From Anaerobium acetethylicum (GTDB lineage Bacteria > Bacillota > Clostridia > Lachnospirales > Lachnospiraceae): a stretch of 59,614 bases of DNA. The stretch spans positions 1 through 59,614 of the forward strand of contig NZ_FMKA01000022.1 in NCBI RefSeq assembly GCF_900096945.1, given 5' to 3'. Under the pieces are notes generated by a model that saw only the letters and a list, made by a program, of their open reading frames with translations, did no database searches and was not told where the DNA came from. Of the stretch, positions 42,112 through 50,149 are shown one piece after another (position 1 is the first letter of the stretch; each line of letters begins with the position of its first letter). Position numbers and translations under genes: made by a program.

Positions 42112-44364
42112 ATGCAGAAAGAAAATCTTCAGATCGGCGGAATGACATGTGCGGCATGCGCAAGCAGAGTGGAAAAGGTGGTCTTGAAACTGGAAGGAGT
42201 ATCGGAAGCCTCGGTAAATTTTGCCACGGAAAAACTTGTGGTGCAGTATAATCCGGAGCTGCTGCAGATAGATAAAATCAAGCAAACAATTGAAAACGCA
42301 GGATATCACGCATTGGAAATAAAGGCAAAAGCGGCCGTTGATACGGATCAGATACAGAAACAGAAGGAGATACGGACCTTGTGGACCAAATTTACAGTTT
42401 CCGTTATTTTCTGTATCCCGTTGCTGTACCTGGCGATGGGAGCCATGATCTGGTGGCTGGGATTTCCGATTCCGGAGATGCTGAAACCGATGCAGTATCC
42501 ACTGAATTATGCGATTGCGCAGATTCTGCTGACAGCACCGATCCTGATTGCAGGAAACCGGTTCTATTCCGTAGGATTTAAGGCAATCCTGAACAGGAGC
42601 CCCAACATGGATTCCCTTATAGCCATGGGAACGACCGCGGCGGTCCTTTACAGCCTCTATTCGACCTTCAAGATAGCAGGCGGCGAATTCGGCTACGTAG
42701 AAGATCTGTATTTTGAAACGGCAGGCGTTATCATAACCCTGATTCTCCTTGGAAAATCCCTGGAGGCCGTTTCAAAAGGAAAGACATCTGAAGCCATTAA
42801 GAAGCTTATGGGACTTGCGCCGAAAAAGGCGATCATCATACGAGATGGAAAAGAAGTGGAAGTGCAGATCGATGCGGTAGAGGTGGATGACCTCATCCTG
42901 GTAAGGCCGGGAGAAAAGATTCCGGTGGATGGCATCGTAGAGGAGGGACTTACCTCCATTGACGAATCCATGCTGACCGGTGAGAGCATCCCCGTTGAGA
43001 AAAAGCAGGGTGACAAGGTATATGCGGCTAGCATCAACAAGAACGGCTCCGTTCGATTCCGGGCAACGAAAGTCGGAAGCGACACGGCCCTTGCCCAGAT
43101 CATCAAGCTGGTGGAGGAAGCCCAGGGAGGCAAGGCTCCGATTGCCCAGATGGCGGATATCGTGTCAGGGTATTTCGTGCCGGCTGTTTTCCTGATTGCC
43201 CTGGTTGCAGCTGCAGCATGGCTGATCAGCGGCGAGTCAGTTGTATTTTCCTTAACAATCTTCATCTCGGTGCTGGTAATCGCATGCCCCTGCGCCCTGG
43301 GACTGGCAACCCCGACAGCCATCATGGTCGGGACAGGAAAGGGAGCGGAGTATGGAATCCTGATCAAGGGAGGAGCCGTGCTGGAGACCACCCATAAAAT
43401 AAACACCATCGTATTCGACAAGACAGGGACGATCACGGAAGGAAAGCCGGAGGTGACGGATATCCTGACCGTAGGCGGCATCACGAAGCAGAGGCTTCTG
43501 CAGATAGCCGCATCAGCAGAAAAGAATTCAGAACATCCACTTGGCGAAGCAATCGTGCGCGGTGCGGCAAAAGAAAACCTGGAATGCATCAGGCTTGACA
43601 GCTTCGAAGCAATACCGGGATATGGAATCCAGGTGTTTGCGGAAGGCAGGGGGATACTTCTGGGGAACAAAAAATTAATGGCAGACAGGGGAATCCGGCT
43701 CGAAGCCCTTGAGAAGGATTCTGCCAGACTGGCATCAGAAGGAAAAACCCCCATGTATATTGCGATTGACGAAGAAGCGGCCGGCATCATAGCGGTTGCG
43801 GACGTGGTGAAAAAGAGCAGTGCCAGGGCGATAAAGAAGCTCCATGAAATGGGAATTGAGGTTGCGATGATTACCGGCGACAACAAAAAAACTGCGGAGG
43901 CAATCGCAAGACAGGTAGGAATCGACAGAGTTCTGGCGGAGGTGCTTCCTCATGATAAATCCAACGAAGTAAAGAAACTGCAGTCAGAGGGCAGGATTGT
44001 GGCCATGGTCGGAGATGGAATCAATGATGCACCGGCCCTTGCCCAGGCAGATATCGGAATCGCCATCGGCTCGGGAACGGATGTCGCCATGGAATCGGCT
44101 GATATCGTACTGATGAAGAGCGACCTGATGGACGTTCCGGCCGCAATCCAGCTGAGCAAGAGCACGATCAGGAACATCAAGCAGAACCTGTTCTGGGCAT
44201 TCGGCTACAATGTGCTCGGGATTCCCGTCGCAGCGGGACTGCTCCATGCCTTTGGTGGTCCGGAGCTGAACCCGATGTTCGCTGCCGCTGCCATGTCCCT
44301 CAGTTCCGTTTCCGTTCTGACGAACGCATTGAGGCTGAAGAGGTTCAAACCTGAAAAAATATGA
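42112..44364 (+). CDS. copA: Copper-exporting P1B-type ATPase
   Basis: A 750-residue membrane ATPase. One N-terminal HMA domain ([10 protein letters not shown]), then the membrane copper site Cys392-Pro-Cys394, the phosphorylated Asp436 in DKTGTITEG, the nucleotide motifs SEHPLGEA and TGDNKKTAE, and the hinge [10 protein letters not shown]. It exports Cu(I) from the cytoplasm using ATP. The start at 42112 follows GGAAGGAGA; the longer open frame to 42013 runs through the palindromic repeat and is not expected to be translated. It is co-directional with copZ and the copper genes downstream. Confidence 0.93.
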   Translation: MQKENLQIGGMTCAACASRVEKVVLKLEGVSEASVNFATEKLVVQYNPELLQIDKIKQTIENAGYHALEIKAKAAVDTDQIQKQKEIRTLWTKFTVSVIFCIPLLYLAMGAMIWWLGFPIPEMLKPMQYPLNYAIAQILLTAPILIAGNRFYSVGFKAILNRSPNMDSLIAMGTTAAVLYSLYSTFKIAGGEFGYVEDLYFETAGVIITLILLGKSLEAVSKGKTSEAIKKLMGLAPKKAIIIRDGKEVEVQIDAVEVDDLILVRPGEKIPVDGIVEEGLTSIDESMLTGESIPVEKKQGDKVYAASINKNGSVRFRATKVGSDTALAQIIKLVEEAQGGKAPIAQMADIVSGYFVPAVFLIALVAAAAWLISGESVVFSLTIFISVLVIACPCALGLATPTAIMVGTGKGAEYGILIKGGAVLETTHKINTIVFDKTGTITEGKPEVTDILTVGGITKQRLLQIAASAEKNSEHPLGEAIVRGAAKENLECIRLDSFEAIPGYGIQVFAEGRGILLGNKKLMADRGIRLEALEKDSARLASEGKTPMYIAIDEEAAGIIAVADVVKKSSARAIKKLHEMGIEVAMITGDNKKTAEAIARQVGIDRVLAEVLPHDKSNEVKKLQSEGRIVAMVGDGINDAPALAQADIGIAIGSGTDVAMESADIVLMKSDLMDVPAAIQLSKSTIRNIKQNLFWAFGYNVLGIPVAAGLLHAFGGPELNPMFAAAAMSLSSVSVLTNALRLKRFKPEKI

Positions 44365-44379
44365 AAGCAGGAGATATCA

Positions 44380-45054
44380 ATGAAAAGAAAATTATTAATA
44401 ACTGCATGTTCTCTGGTTGCGGCTATATCGCTGTCCGCCTGCCAGCAGACGGATGTAATAGGCACGGTGGCAAAGGAATCCTTTGCAGAAATCCTGGAAA
44501 CCGTACCGGAACAGGTTGAGGCAGATGAGGAAAACGGCGGCTGGTCCCTCAGCGCACCGGATGATTCGGCAAGATTTATCTGGAGCCGTGATTACAGCAA
44601 AAGCCCGGTTCATGACGTGATGATTGAATTTGATGCCCAGCCCTTTATAGAAGCGGGACTTGACACATCAAAGCTTCCGGAGGGAATTGCCTTTGATGAC
44701 ATGATCATGCTCGGGACTAAGCTTGGAAATGATGAATTGAAATACAGCAAAGAAGCGGATCCGGAAGCTTCCTTCAACAAGATTGCCGAACTTTACCGAA
44801 AATCGATCGGCTATCACGAAGCCCTGGATCATTACGGAGTCGACCTAGGGGACGGGAACAAGTTCGAATGGGCAAAGGATATAGGAACCAATGACAAGGA
44901 TATGGTATTCGTAGTCGATCCTGAAATCTTCATCGAAGCGGGCGTTGATCCCGACAAGGTGGAAGGCTGGGTCTATGCTTCAGTTGAGATGATGGACGAT
45001 AAGGGGAAAAAGGTGGAAGAGAAGAAGCTGCTGAAGCCTTTTGACCTGCAATAA
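44380..45054 (+). CDS. Hypothetical lipoprotein of the copper cluster
   Basis: A 224-residue precursor with a lipobox (LSAC, Cys21) and an acidic secreted domain. I do not recognise the family. It has no CxxC or Met-rich copper motif, but it starts 15 bp after copA with AGGAGA and must be co-transcribed. Paired segments FDAQPFIEAGLDTSKLPEG and VDPEIFIEAGVDPDKVEGW look like an internal duplication of one unit of about 60 residues. It may bind metal or a partner at the membrane surface. Confidence 0.75.
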   Translation: MKRKLLITACSLVAAISLSACQQTDVIGTVAKESFAEILETVPEQVEADEENGGWSLSAPDDSARFIWSRDYSKSPVHDVMIEFDAQPFIEAGLDTSKLPEGIAFDDMIMLGTKLGNDELKYSKEADPEASFNKIAELYRKSIGYHEALDHYGVDLGDGNKFEWAKDIGTNDKDMVFVVDPEIFIEAGVDPDKVEGWVYASVEMMDDKGKKVEEKKLLKPFDLQ

Positions 45055-45057
45055 GCG

Positions 45058-45108
45058 CAACTACTCGGGACTGGGGTTTTGAATAGTTACCAGGACTGCG
45101 TCCTTTAA
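45058..45108. repeat. TAACTATTCAGGAC-type palindromic repeat, copy d
   Basis: CTACTCGGGACTGGGGTTTT, then GAATAGTTAC and CAGGACTGCGTCCTT, contain both halves of the family motif in a rearranged order. It fills the gap between the lipoprotein gene and the SafE fusion gene. Confidence 0.5.
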
Positions 45109-45129
45109 TCTTTCTGGGAGGAATAAATC

Positions 45130-46782
45130 ATGGAAAAAAATATAACGAAAAAAGCGCTCAGGCTTGAGGGGATGACATGCACCTCCTGTGAAATGAGGAT
45201 TGAAAACGAACTCAGGAAAACAGAGGGCGTTCGGGAAGCAAAAGCAAGCTACAAGACCCAGATACTGGCTGTATCCTATGATGAAGCACGGATCAGGCTG
45301 AAGGATATCATAAAAGCCATCGAGGCACTGGGTTATGATGTGAAGGGGGAAGTCCGGGAATCGGAAATCCCGGGAAGCAGCAAAGATGTAAAAAGCGCAA
45401 AAAGTCCCAGAAGCGCAAAGAGCGCAAAAAGCACATCGGACAAGAAAAGCGGAACCGGAGCAGAAAGCAATGCGGAAAAGAATCCCAATCACCAGCTTGT
45501 CATAATTGGAATCCTGATACTGGGCTTGTATCTGATTATCAAAAACACAATTGGTTTCAATTTCATACCTGAAGTCAGCCCTAATATGGGATATGCAGTA
45601 CTATTCGCTGTGGGGCTTCTCACATCCCTGCACTGCGTGGCCATGTGCGGCGGAATCAATCTTTCAGTATGCATATCCGGCGTATCCAGTGTATCTGGCG
45701 GGCAGGACAGCAGCAGATTTTCAAAGCTTGCACCAAGCTTTCTGTATAACACAGGAAGAGTGGTTTCCTACACGGTAATCGGCGGGATTGTGGGAGCGCT
45801 GGGTTCTGTCTTCAGCATCTCCAATGCCGGGAGTGCCTTTATCTCCATTTTAGCCGGCATTTTCATGGTAATCATGGGACTGAACATGCTGAACATCTTC
45901 CCCAGGCTAAGAAAGCTGAATCCCCATATGCCAAAGGCGTTTGCGGGAAAAATCCACAGCGGGAAGAAAAACAAGGGGCCCTTTGTGGTCGGACTGTTAA
46001 ACGGACTGATGCCCTGCGGCCCCCTTCAGGCAATGCAGCTGTATGCCCTTGGAACCGGAAGCTTTGTGGCAGGCGCGCTGTCCATGTTCGCATTCAGCCT
46101 TGGAACCGTGCCGCTTTTATTTGCATTCGGCGCAGTCAGCTCGTTTCTGAGCGCCAGGTTCACTAAAAAAATGCTGAAAGCGAGCGCGATGCTGGTTATC
46201 GTGCTGGGATTTGCAATGGTCAGCAGGGGATTTGCTTTTGCAGGCATCGCCGCAGCTCCGTCACCTGTAGGTACGGCCGCTACAGAAAACTCAGATGCAA
46301 ATACCGCTCAGGTCAGTGGAGAAGTGCAGGAAATCGAGACCGTTCTGGAACCGGGAAGCTACCCGCCGCTTACCGTGCAGGCTGGAATCCCGGTGAAGTG
46401 GACGATTCTTGCAGAACCGGGAAGCCTGAACGGCTGCAACAATAAAATCGTGATGCCGGAATATGGAATAGAACAGAAACTTTACGAAGGCGAAAATGTG
46501 ATTACCTTCATCCCGGAGGAAACAGGAAGATTCGGATACAGCTGCTGGATGGGAATGATCAGAAGCAGCATTACGGTAACGGAAGGCACCCAGGGAGATA
46601 ATGGGGCCGCTGGAAATGAAGGCACAACAGATCCAGAAGGCGCAGCAGATGCAGAAGGCACAACAGATGCAGAAGGCGCAGCAGATGCAGAGGGCACAGC
46701 AGATACAGAAGATCCAGCAGGTGCAGAAACACCGGCGGAAATCGAGAACACGGGACTTCCCGCCGGCTGCTGCGATTTATAG
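45130..46782 (+). CDS. HMA - SafE/UreH-type membrane - cupredoxin fusion protein
   Basis: A 550-residue copper protein of mixed build. The HMA domain with GMTCTSCEMR covers 1-75, a Lys/Ser-rich linker 80-120, then about six to seven helices of the sulfite exporter TauE/SafE (UreH) type carrying LHCVAMCGG and LNGLMPCGP, and a cupredoxin-like domain at about 400-475 with Cys and Met candidates (SCWMGM). The tail is a degenerate repeat of AEGT/TDAEGAA units coded by GCAGAAGGC-type repeats, ending AGCCDL. It probably moves or oxidises copper across the membrane. A good GGGAGG precedes the ATG. Confidence 0.85.
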   Translation: MEKNITKKALRLEGMTCTSCEMRIENELRKTEGVREAKASYKTQILAVSYDEARIRLKDIIKAIEALGYDVKGEVRESEIPGSSKDVKSAKSPRSAKSAKSTSDKKSGTGAESNAEKNPNHQLVIIGILILGLYLIIKNTIGFNFIPEVSPNMGYAVLFAVGLLTSLHCVAMCGGINLSVCISGVSSVSGGQDSSRFSKLAPSFLYNTGRVVSYTVIGGIVGALGSVFSISNAGSAFISILAGIFMVIMGLNMLNIFPRLRKLNPHMPKAFAGKIHSGKKNKGPFVVGLLNGLMPCGPLQAMQLYALGTGSFVAGALSMFAFSLGTVPLLFAFGAVSSFLSARFTKKMLKASAMLVIVLGFAMVSRGFAFAGIAAAPSPVGTAATENSDANTAQVSGEVQEIETVLEPGSYPPLTVQAGIPVKWTILAEPGSLNGCNNKIVMPEYGIEQKLYEGENVITFIPEETGRFGYSCWMGMIRSSITVTEGTQGDNGAAGNEGTTDPEGAADAEGTTDAEGAADAEGTADTEDPAGAETPAEIENTGLPAGCCDL

Positions 46783-46898
46783 ATACAAAGAGTTCCTGGT
46801 TTCTGCAGGCATCAAGGGCGGTTACTTACCGGATAGTTCCCTCTGTGTATTCGAAAAAGCATATGTTATAATGACGGTATACAGGGAGGAAAATGGAC

Positions 46899-47603
46899 AT
46901 GGCAGAAACCAGAAAAAAAGTACTTGTTGTCGACGACGAACCTAAAATAGTGGAGGCGGTCGCGGCTTATCTTGAGAAAAACGGATATGAGCCTGTGGCT
47001 GCCTATGACGGGGAGCAGGCTCTGTCGCTGTTTGAAAAAATAAATCCGGATCTGGTTATCCTTGATCTGATGCTGCCAAAAATAACTGGCGAAGAGGTAT
47101 GCAAGGCAATCAGAAGGATGTCCAGAGTCCCCATCATCATGCTCACGGCAAAGATAGAGGAAGACGAAAAAATCAATGGCCTGAATATCGGAGCGGATGA
47201 CTATGTGACAAAACCGTTCAGCCCCCGCGAACTGATAGCAAGGGTAAACAGCCTGCTCAGACGCTCTGATGAGGGTGTCTCTCCCCTCTTTTCCAGAATG
47301 AGCTGGAACGACGGTGATCTGGAAGTGGACCTTCAGGCACATGAAGTCCGGAAGGCAGGAGAACTCATAAACCTTACGCCGAATGAATTCAAACTATTGT
47401 GTGTAATGATCAAATATCCCAGAAAGACCTTTACCAGGGAGGAACTGATCGAGACAACCTTCGGAGCCGATTACGACGGCTTCGACAGGACCATAGATTC
47501 CCATATAAAAAACCTGAGAAGCAAGATTGAAGATGATACGGCTAATCCGAACTATATCGTTACTGTCCGGGGAATCGGCTACAAATTCGGAGAAACCAGG
47601 TAA
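46899..47603 (+). CDS. OmpR/PhoB-family response regulator
   Basis: A 234-residue regulator: receiver domain with acidic DDEP, phospho-acceptor Asp56 in VILDLMLP and Lys in VTKPFSPREL, then a winged-helix DNA-binding domain (LTPNEFKLLCVMIKYPRKTF). The start at 46899 has GGAGG at better spacing than the ATG at 46893. The histidine kinase gene follows after 73 bp. Downstream of the copper genes, it likely senses metal or envelope stress and controls them, similar in principle to CusRS. Confidence 0.9.
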   Translation: MAETRKKVLVVDDEPKIVEAVAAYLEKNGYEPVAAYDGEQALSLFEKINPDLVILDLMLPKITGEEVCKAIRRMSRVPIIMLTAKIEEDEKINGLNIGADDYVTKPFSPRELIARVNSLLRRSDEGVSPLFSRMSWNDGDLEVDLQAHEVRKAGELINLTPNEFKLLCVMIKYPRKTFTREELIETTFGADYDGFDRTIDSHIKNLRSKIEDDTANPNYIVTVRGIGYKFGETR

Positions 47604-47676
47604 CCGGAAAAGAAGATGTGCAGATGCGACTATGAAGGATATAGTCCTGAATCGTTACAGAAAGGGAAAGGATACC

Positions 47677-49071
47677 GTGAAAATAAATCTGAGTCTGAAA
47701 ACAAAACTAACCATATCCTATGTCCTGTTCTCACTGCTGCTGGTCATTTCGCTTTTAGTGGCATCCAATTATTTTCTGGAGCAGAAGTTCCAAAGCTATA
47801 TTGTGGAAAAGCAGGAACGGAAAAACCAGGACATCGTCAATCTGGTCAGGGACCAGTTCGGTGATGATGGAGAAGCTCCTGACGGAAAAGTCCTGGAAAA
47901 CATCGGGAGCACGGCAGTCTCACAGGGAATCATACTGATGGTCAATGATCCGGAGGGGAAGGAACTGTTCTGTATGAGCAACCTGAACGGCCAGATGTGC
48001 GACAGCATGATTGAAAGCATGCGCACCTACATGACAAGTATCTATCCTCATTTCAAGGGCGAATATGTCCAGAAGGAATATGATATCGTCAGGGATGGAG
48101 TCAAACTGGGAACGGCGACCCTGGGATACTATGGCCCTTTTTATTACAACGATGAGGATGTGCAGTTTCTGGAAGTATTAAACAGAATATTTATCGGCGT
48201 AGCAGTCATATCCTTGGCAGCAGCGGCTGCTCTGGGATTTTTCATGGCAGACAGGATAGCGAAACCGATAAAGAAAGTGATAGACAAGACCAGACAGATA
48301 GAATCCGGCGACTATGCCGACAGGCTGACCCTGCCTTCCAGGACAAAGGAAATCAGCCAGCTGATCTACAGTGTCAATGCCCTGGCAGATAGCCTTGAGC
48401 GGCAGCAGGCATCCAAAAAACGCATGGCAAGAGACTATGCTCACGAATTCCGTACGCCGCTGGCTACGCTGCAGGCGAATCTGGAAGCCATGATCGACGG
48501 CATCTGGGAACCTACCGAAGAAAGGCTGGAAAGCTGCCGTGAAGAGATCCTGAGGCTGACCCGGATGATAGCCGAGATAGACAGGCTGGTAAAGATCGAA
48601 GATGACAGCCTGGTGCTTCATAAAACGGAGTTCGATCTGGCGGGCCTCGCAGGACAGACAGCCCAGAACTTCAAGGCGGATCTGGCGGCAAAAAGCATCA
48701 GGCTCGAGACAAGTCTCGACAGCTTTGAACTCCATGCGGATAAGGATAAGATTGTCCAGGTCCTGATCAACCTGCTGTCGAACGCGGTCAAATATACCGA
48801 CGATGGAGGTCAAATCAGAATTCAGGTCAGGAAATCAAAAAACAGGGCAGAACTGATCATTTCCGATACCGGAATCGGAATCGCAGAAGAAGACCTGCCG
48901 AACATTTTTGAACATCTTTACCGGACGGACAAATCCAGAAACCGCAGCACAGGCGGCTCAGGAATTGGTCTCTCCATTGCAAAGGCGATTGTGGAGGCGC
49001 ATGGAGGTACCATAACAGCGAAAAGCGTACCAGGTACCGGAAGCGAATTTACGGTCAGCCTGCCCTTGTAG
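47677..49071 (+). CDS. Sensor histidine kinase partner of the 46899 regulator
   Basis: A 464-residue membrane kinase with TM1 near 10-30, an extracellular sensor of about 135 residues, TM2 near 165-190, HAMP, HisKA with phospho-His256 in YAHEFRTPL, and HATPase with SNAVKYTDD, DTGIGIAEED and GGSGIGLSIAKA. A GTG start at 47677 after GGGAAAGG is preferred; the open frame to 47527 overlaps the regulator gene and has no site. Sensor cysteines and methionines (ELFCMSNLNGQMCDSM) could bind copper; this is inference. Confidence 0.87.
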   Translation: MKINLSLKTKLTISYVLFSLLLVISLLVASNYFLEQKFQSYIVEKQERKNQDIVNLVRDQFGDDGEAPDGKVLENIGSTAVSQGIILMVNDPEGKELFCMSNLNGQMCDSMIESMRTYMTSIYPHFKGEYVQKEYDIVRDGVKLGTATLGYYGPFYYNDEDVQFLEVLNRIFIGVAVISLAAAAALGFFMADRIAKPIKKVIDKTRQIESGDYADRLTLPSRTKEISQLIYSVNALADSLERQQASKKRMARDYAHEFRTPLATLQANLEAMIDGIWEPTEERLESCREEILRLTRMIAEIDRLVKIEDDSLVLHKTEFDLAGLAGQTAQNFKADLAAKSIRLETSLDSFELHADKDKIVQVLINLLSNAVKYTDDGGQIRIQVRKSKNRAELIISDTGIGIAEEDLPNIFEHLYRTDKSRNRSTGGSGIGLSIAKAIVEAHGGTITAKSVPGTGSEFTVSLPL

Positions 49072-49108
49072 GCGGGGGATGTGTCGTTTAGAAAAGTTAG
49101 AGTGTTTG

Positions 49109-49150
49109 ATACTCCTCATTGTCTGTCCGGATTATGAGGAGTATTTTTTT
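49109..49150 (+). terminator. Terminator of the two-component operon
   Basis: ATACTCCTCAT pairs with ATGAGGAGTAT over 14 bases, followed by T7. Confidence 0.75.
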
Positions 49151-49203
49151 GCCGCTCTAAAAAAGATTAGTCAAAAAATTTTCCGCATACGAAAAAGGAT
49201 CGG

Positions 49204-49262
49204 AATTTAAACGAAATGCGGCTGATTTTTAATTTAGCCGCATTTCGTTTAAATTTTCTTGT
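49204..49262. terminator. Long perfect hairpin, second terminator
   Basis: AATTTAAACGAAATGCGGCT pairs exactly with its complement over an 11-base loop, flanked by T-rich sequence. It lies between the kinase terminator and the toxin-antitoxin promoter and insulates that locus. Confidence 0.65.
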
Positions 49263-49309
49263 AATAAAACAAAATCATGGAAGTTCATAATAAGCGGAAG
49301 CGTTCTGAG

Positions 49310-49338
49310 TTGATGACATAGACGAATTATGATATAAT
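49310..49338 (+). promoter_or_regulatory. Promoter of the toxin-antitoxin pair
   Basis: TTGATG and TATAAT are separated by 17 bp, about 25 bp before the antitoxin start. This is the clearest sigma-A type promoter I see in the window. Confidence 0.65.
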
Positions 49339-49362
49339 ATGACTATGTAAAAACATGAGAAA

Positions 49363-49653
49363 GTGGGTGCTTTTATGAAGACAGTAATCAGACCGTCAGC
49401 AGATTTAAGAAACCATTACAGTGAGATTTCAAGACAATGTCATGAGAGCAGAGAGCCTGTTATTATTACTGTAAACGGAAGAGGGGATACGGCAATTCTT
49501 GGATTGCAGGAATATGATCAGATGAAAGCAGAACTTGATTTGTTGCGAAATCTGGCTGAAGCAGAAGATGATGTTACAAATGGGAGAGTTGCGCCAATAC
49601 AAAGTACGTTTGATGATATACGATCGTTATTGATGGCGAGGAAGAATGGATGA
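49363..49653 (+). CDS. Phd/YefM-type antitoxin
   Basis: A 96-residue antitoxin. The N-terminal DNA-binding and dimer part shows RPSADLRNHYSEISRQCHES and VIITVNGRGDTAILGLQEY, typical of Phd/YefM. The C-terminus binds the toxin. Its stop overlaps the toxin start (ATGA), as usual for coupled pairs. It presumably represses the promoter at 49310 together with the toxin. Confidence 0.87.
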   Translation: MGAFMKTVIRPSADLRNHYSEISRQCHESREPVIITVNGRGDTAILGLQEYDQMKAELDLLRNLAEAEDDVTNGRVAPIQSTFDDIRSLLMARKNG

Positions 49654-49961
49654 AATACAATATCATACGAACGGACAAAGCAGATCAACAGTTAAGGGAT
49701 ATTCTTTTTTACATTGCGGATGATTCAGGTGATGTGGAGATAGCACTCGTGTATCTGAACAAGATAGAGGCTGCGATTAACAGATTACAGGAGTTCCCTT
49801 TGTCGGGAAGTATACCAAGATATGCAATTTTGCGTAAACAGAGCTACCGGGTGTTGATAGTGGAAAGACATCTGATTTTCTATAAAATCAAGGAAGCGGA
49901 CAAAACAGTTATTATTTATGCAGTTGTTGATGGAAGGCAAGAATATAAGAATTTGATTTAG
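49650..49961 (+). CDS. RelE/ParE-superfamily toxin
   Basis: A 103-residue toxin of the RelE/ParE fold with KADQQLRDILFYIADDSG, FPLSGSIPRY, YRVLIVERHLIFYKI and VIIYAVVDGRQEY. Members either cut mRNA on the ribosome or poison gyrase; the group is not certain here. It overlaps the antitoxin gene by 4 bp. A near-identical C-terminal fragment survives at 38848. Confidence 0.87.
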   Translation: MKYNIIRTDKADQQLRDILFYIADDSGDVEIALVYLNKIEAAINRLQEFPLSGSIPRYAILRKQSYRVLIVERHLIFYKIKEADKTVIIYAVVDGRQEYKNLI

Positions 49962-49973
49962 TAATATCAGTTG

Positions 49974-50008
49974 TAAGGGCATTCCGGCTAAGTGGGTGCT
50001 CTTTTTTT
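49974..50008 (+). terminator. Terminator of the toxin-antitoxin operon
   Basis: AGGGCATTCC pairs imperfectly with GTGGGTGCTCT, followed by T7. It is homologous to the terminators at 38934 and 41603. Confidence 0.65.
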
Positions 50009-50082
50009 ATGATTATCCTGCCTTTGTAGGCGGAGGCTCCTGAGCAGATAAAAAAACAGGTGTCAAATACTATACTTCTGAT

Positions 50083-50116
50083 TGTATAAATGTTACAATT
50101 TATTTGCAATTATACA
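50083..50116. promoter_or_regulatory. Inverted repeat before the helicase-nuclease-protease gene
   Basis: TGTATAA and TTATACA form separated arms about 40-65 bp before the ATG, overlapping TTACAA and TATACA promoter-like words. It is a possible operator. No GAAC-N4-GTTC LexA-type box is visible here. Confidence 0.35.
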
Positions 50117-50149
50117 GTGAATTTAATTGTATTGGAGGGGGTATAAATC

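Noticed and set aside
42693-43886. 397-codon minus-strand ORF opposite copA
   Set aside because: A Ser/Pro/Ile-rich shadow of the well-conserved CopA frame; typical antisense artefact.
50040-50149. SOS box before the helicase-nuclease-protease gene
   Set aside because: I looked for GAAC-N4-GTTC type LexA boxes and found none; only an unrelated TGTATAA/TTATACA inverted repeat is present.
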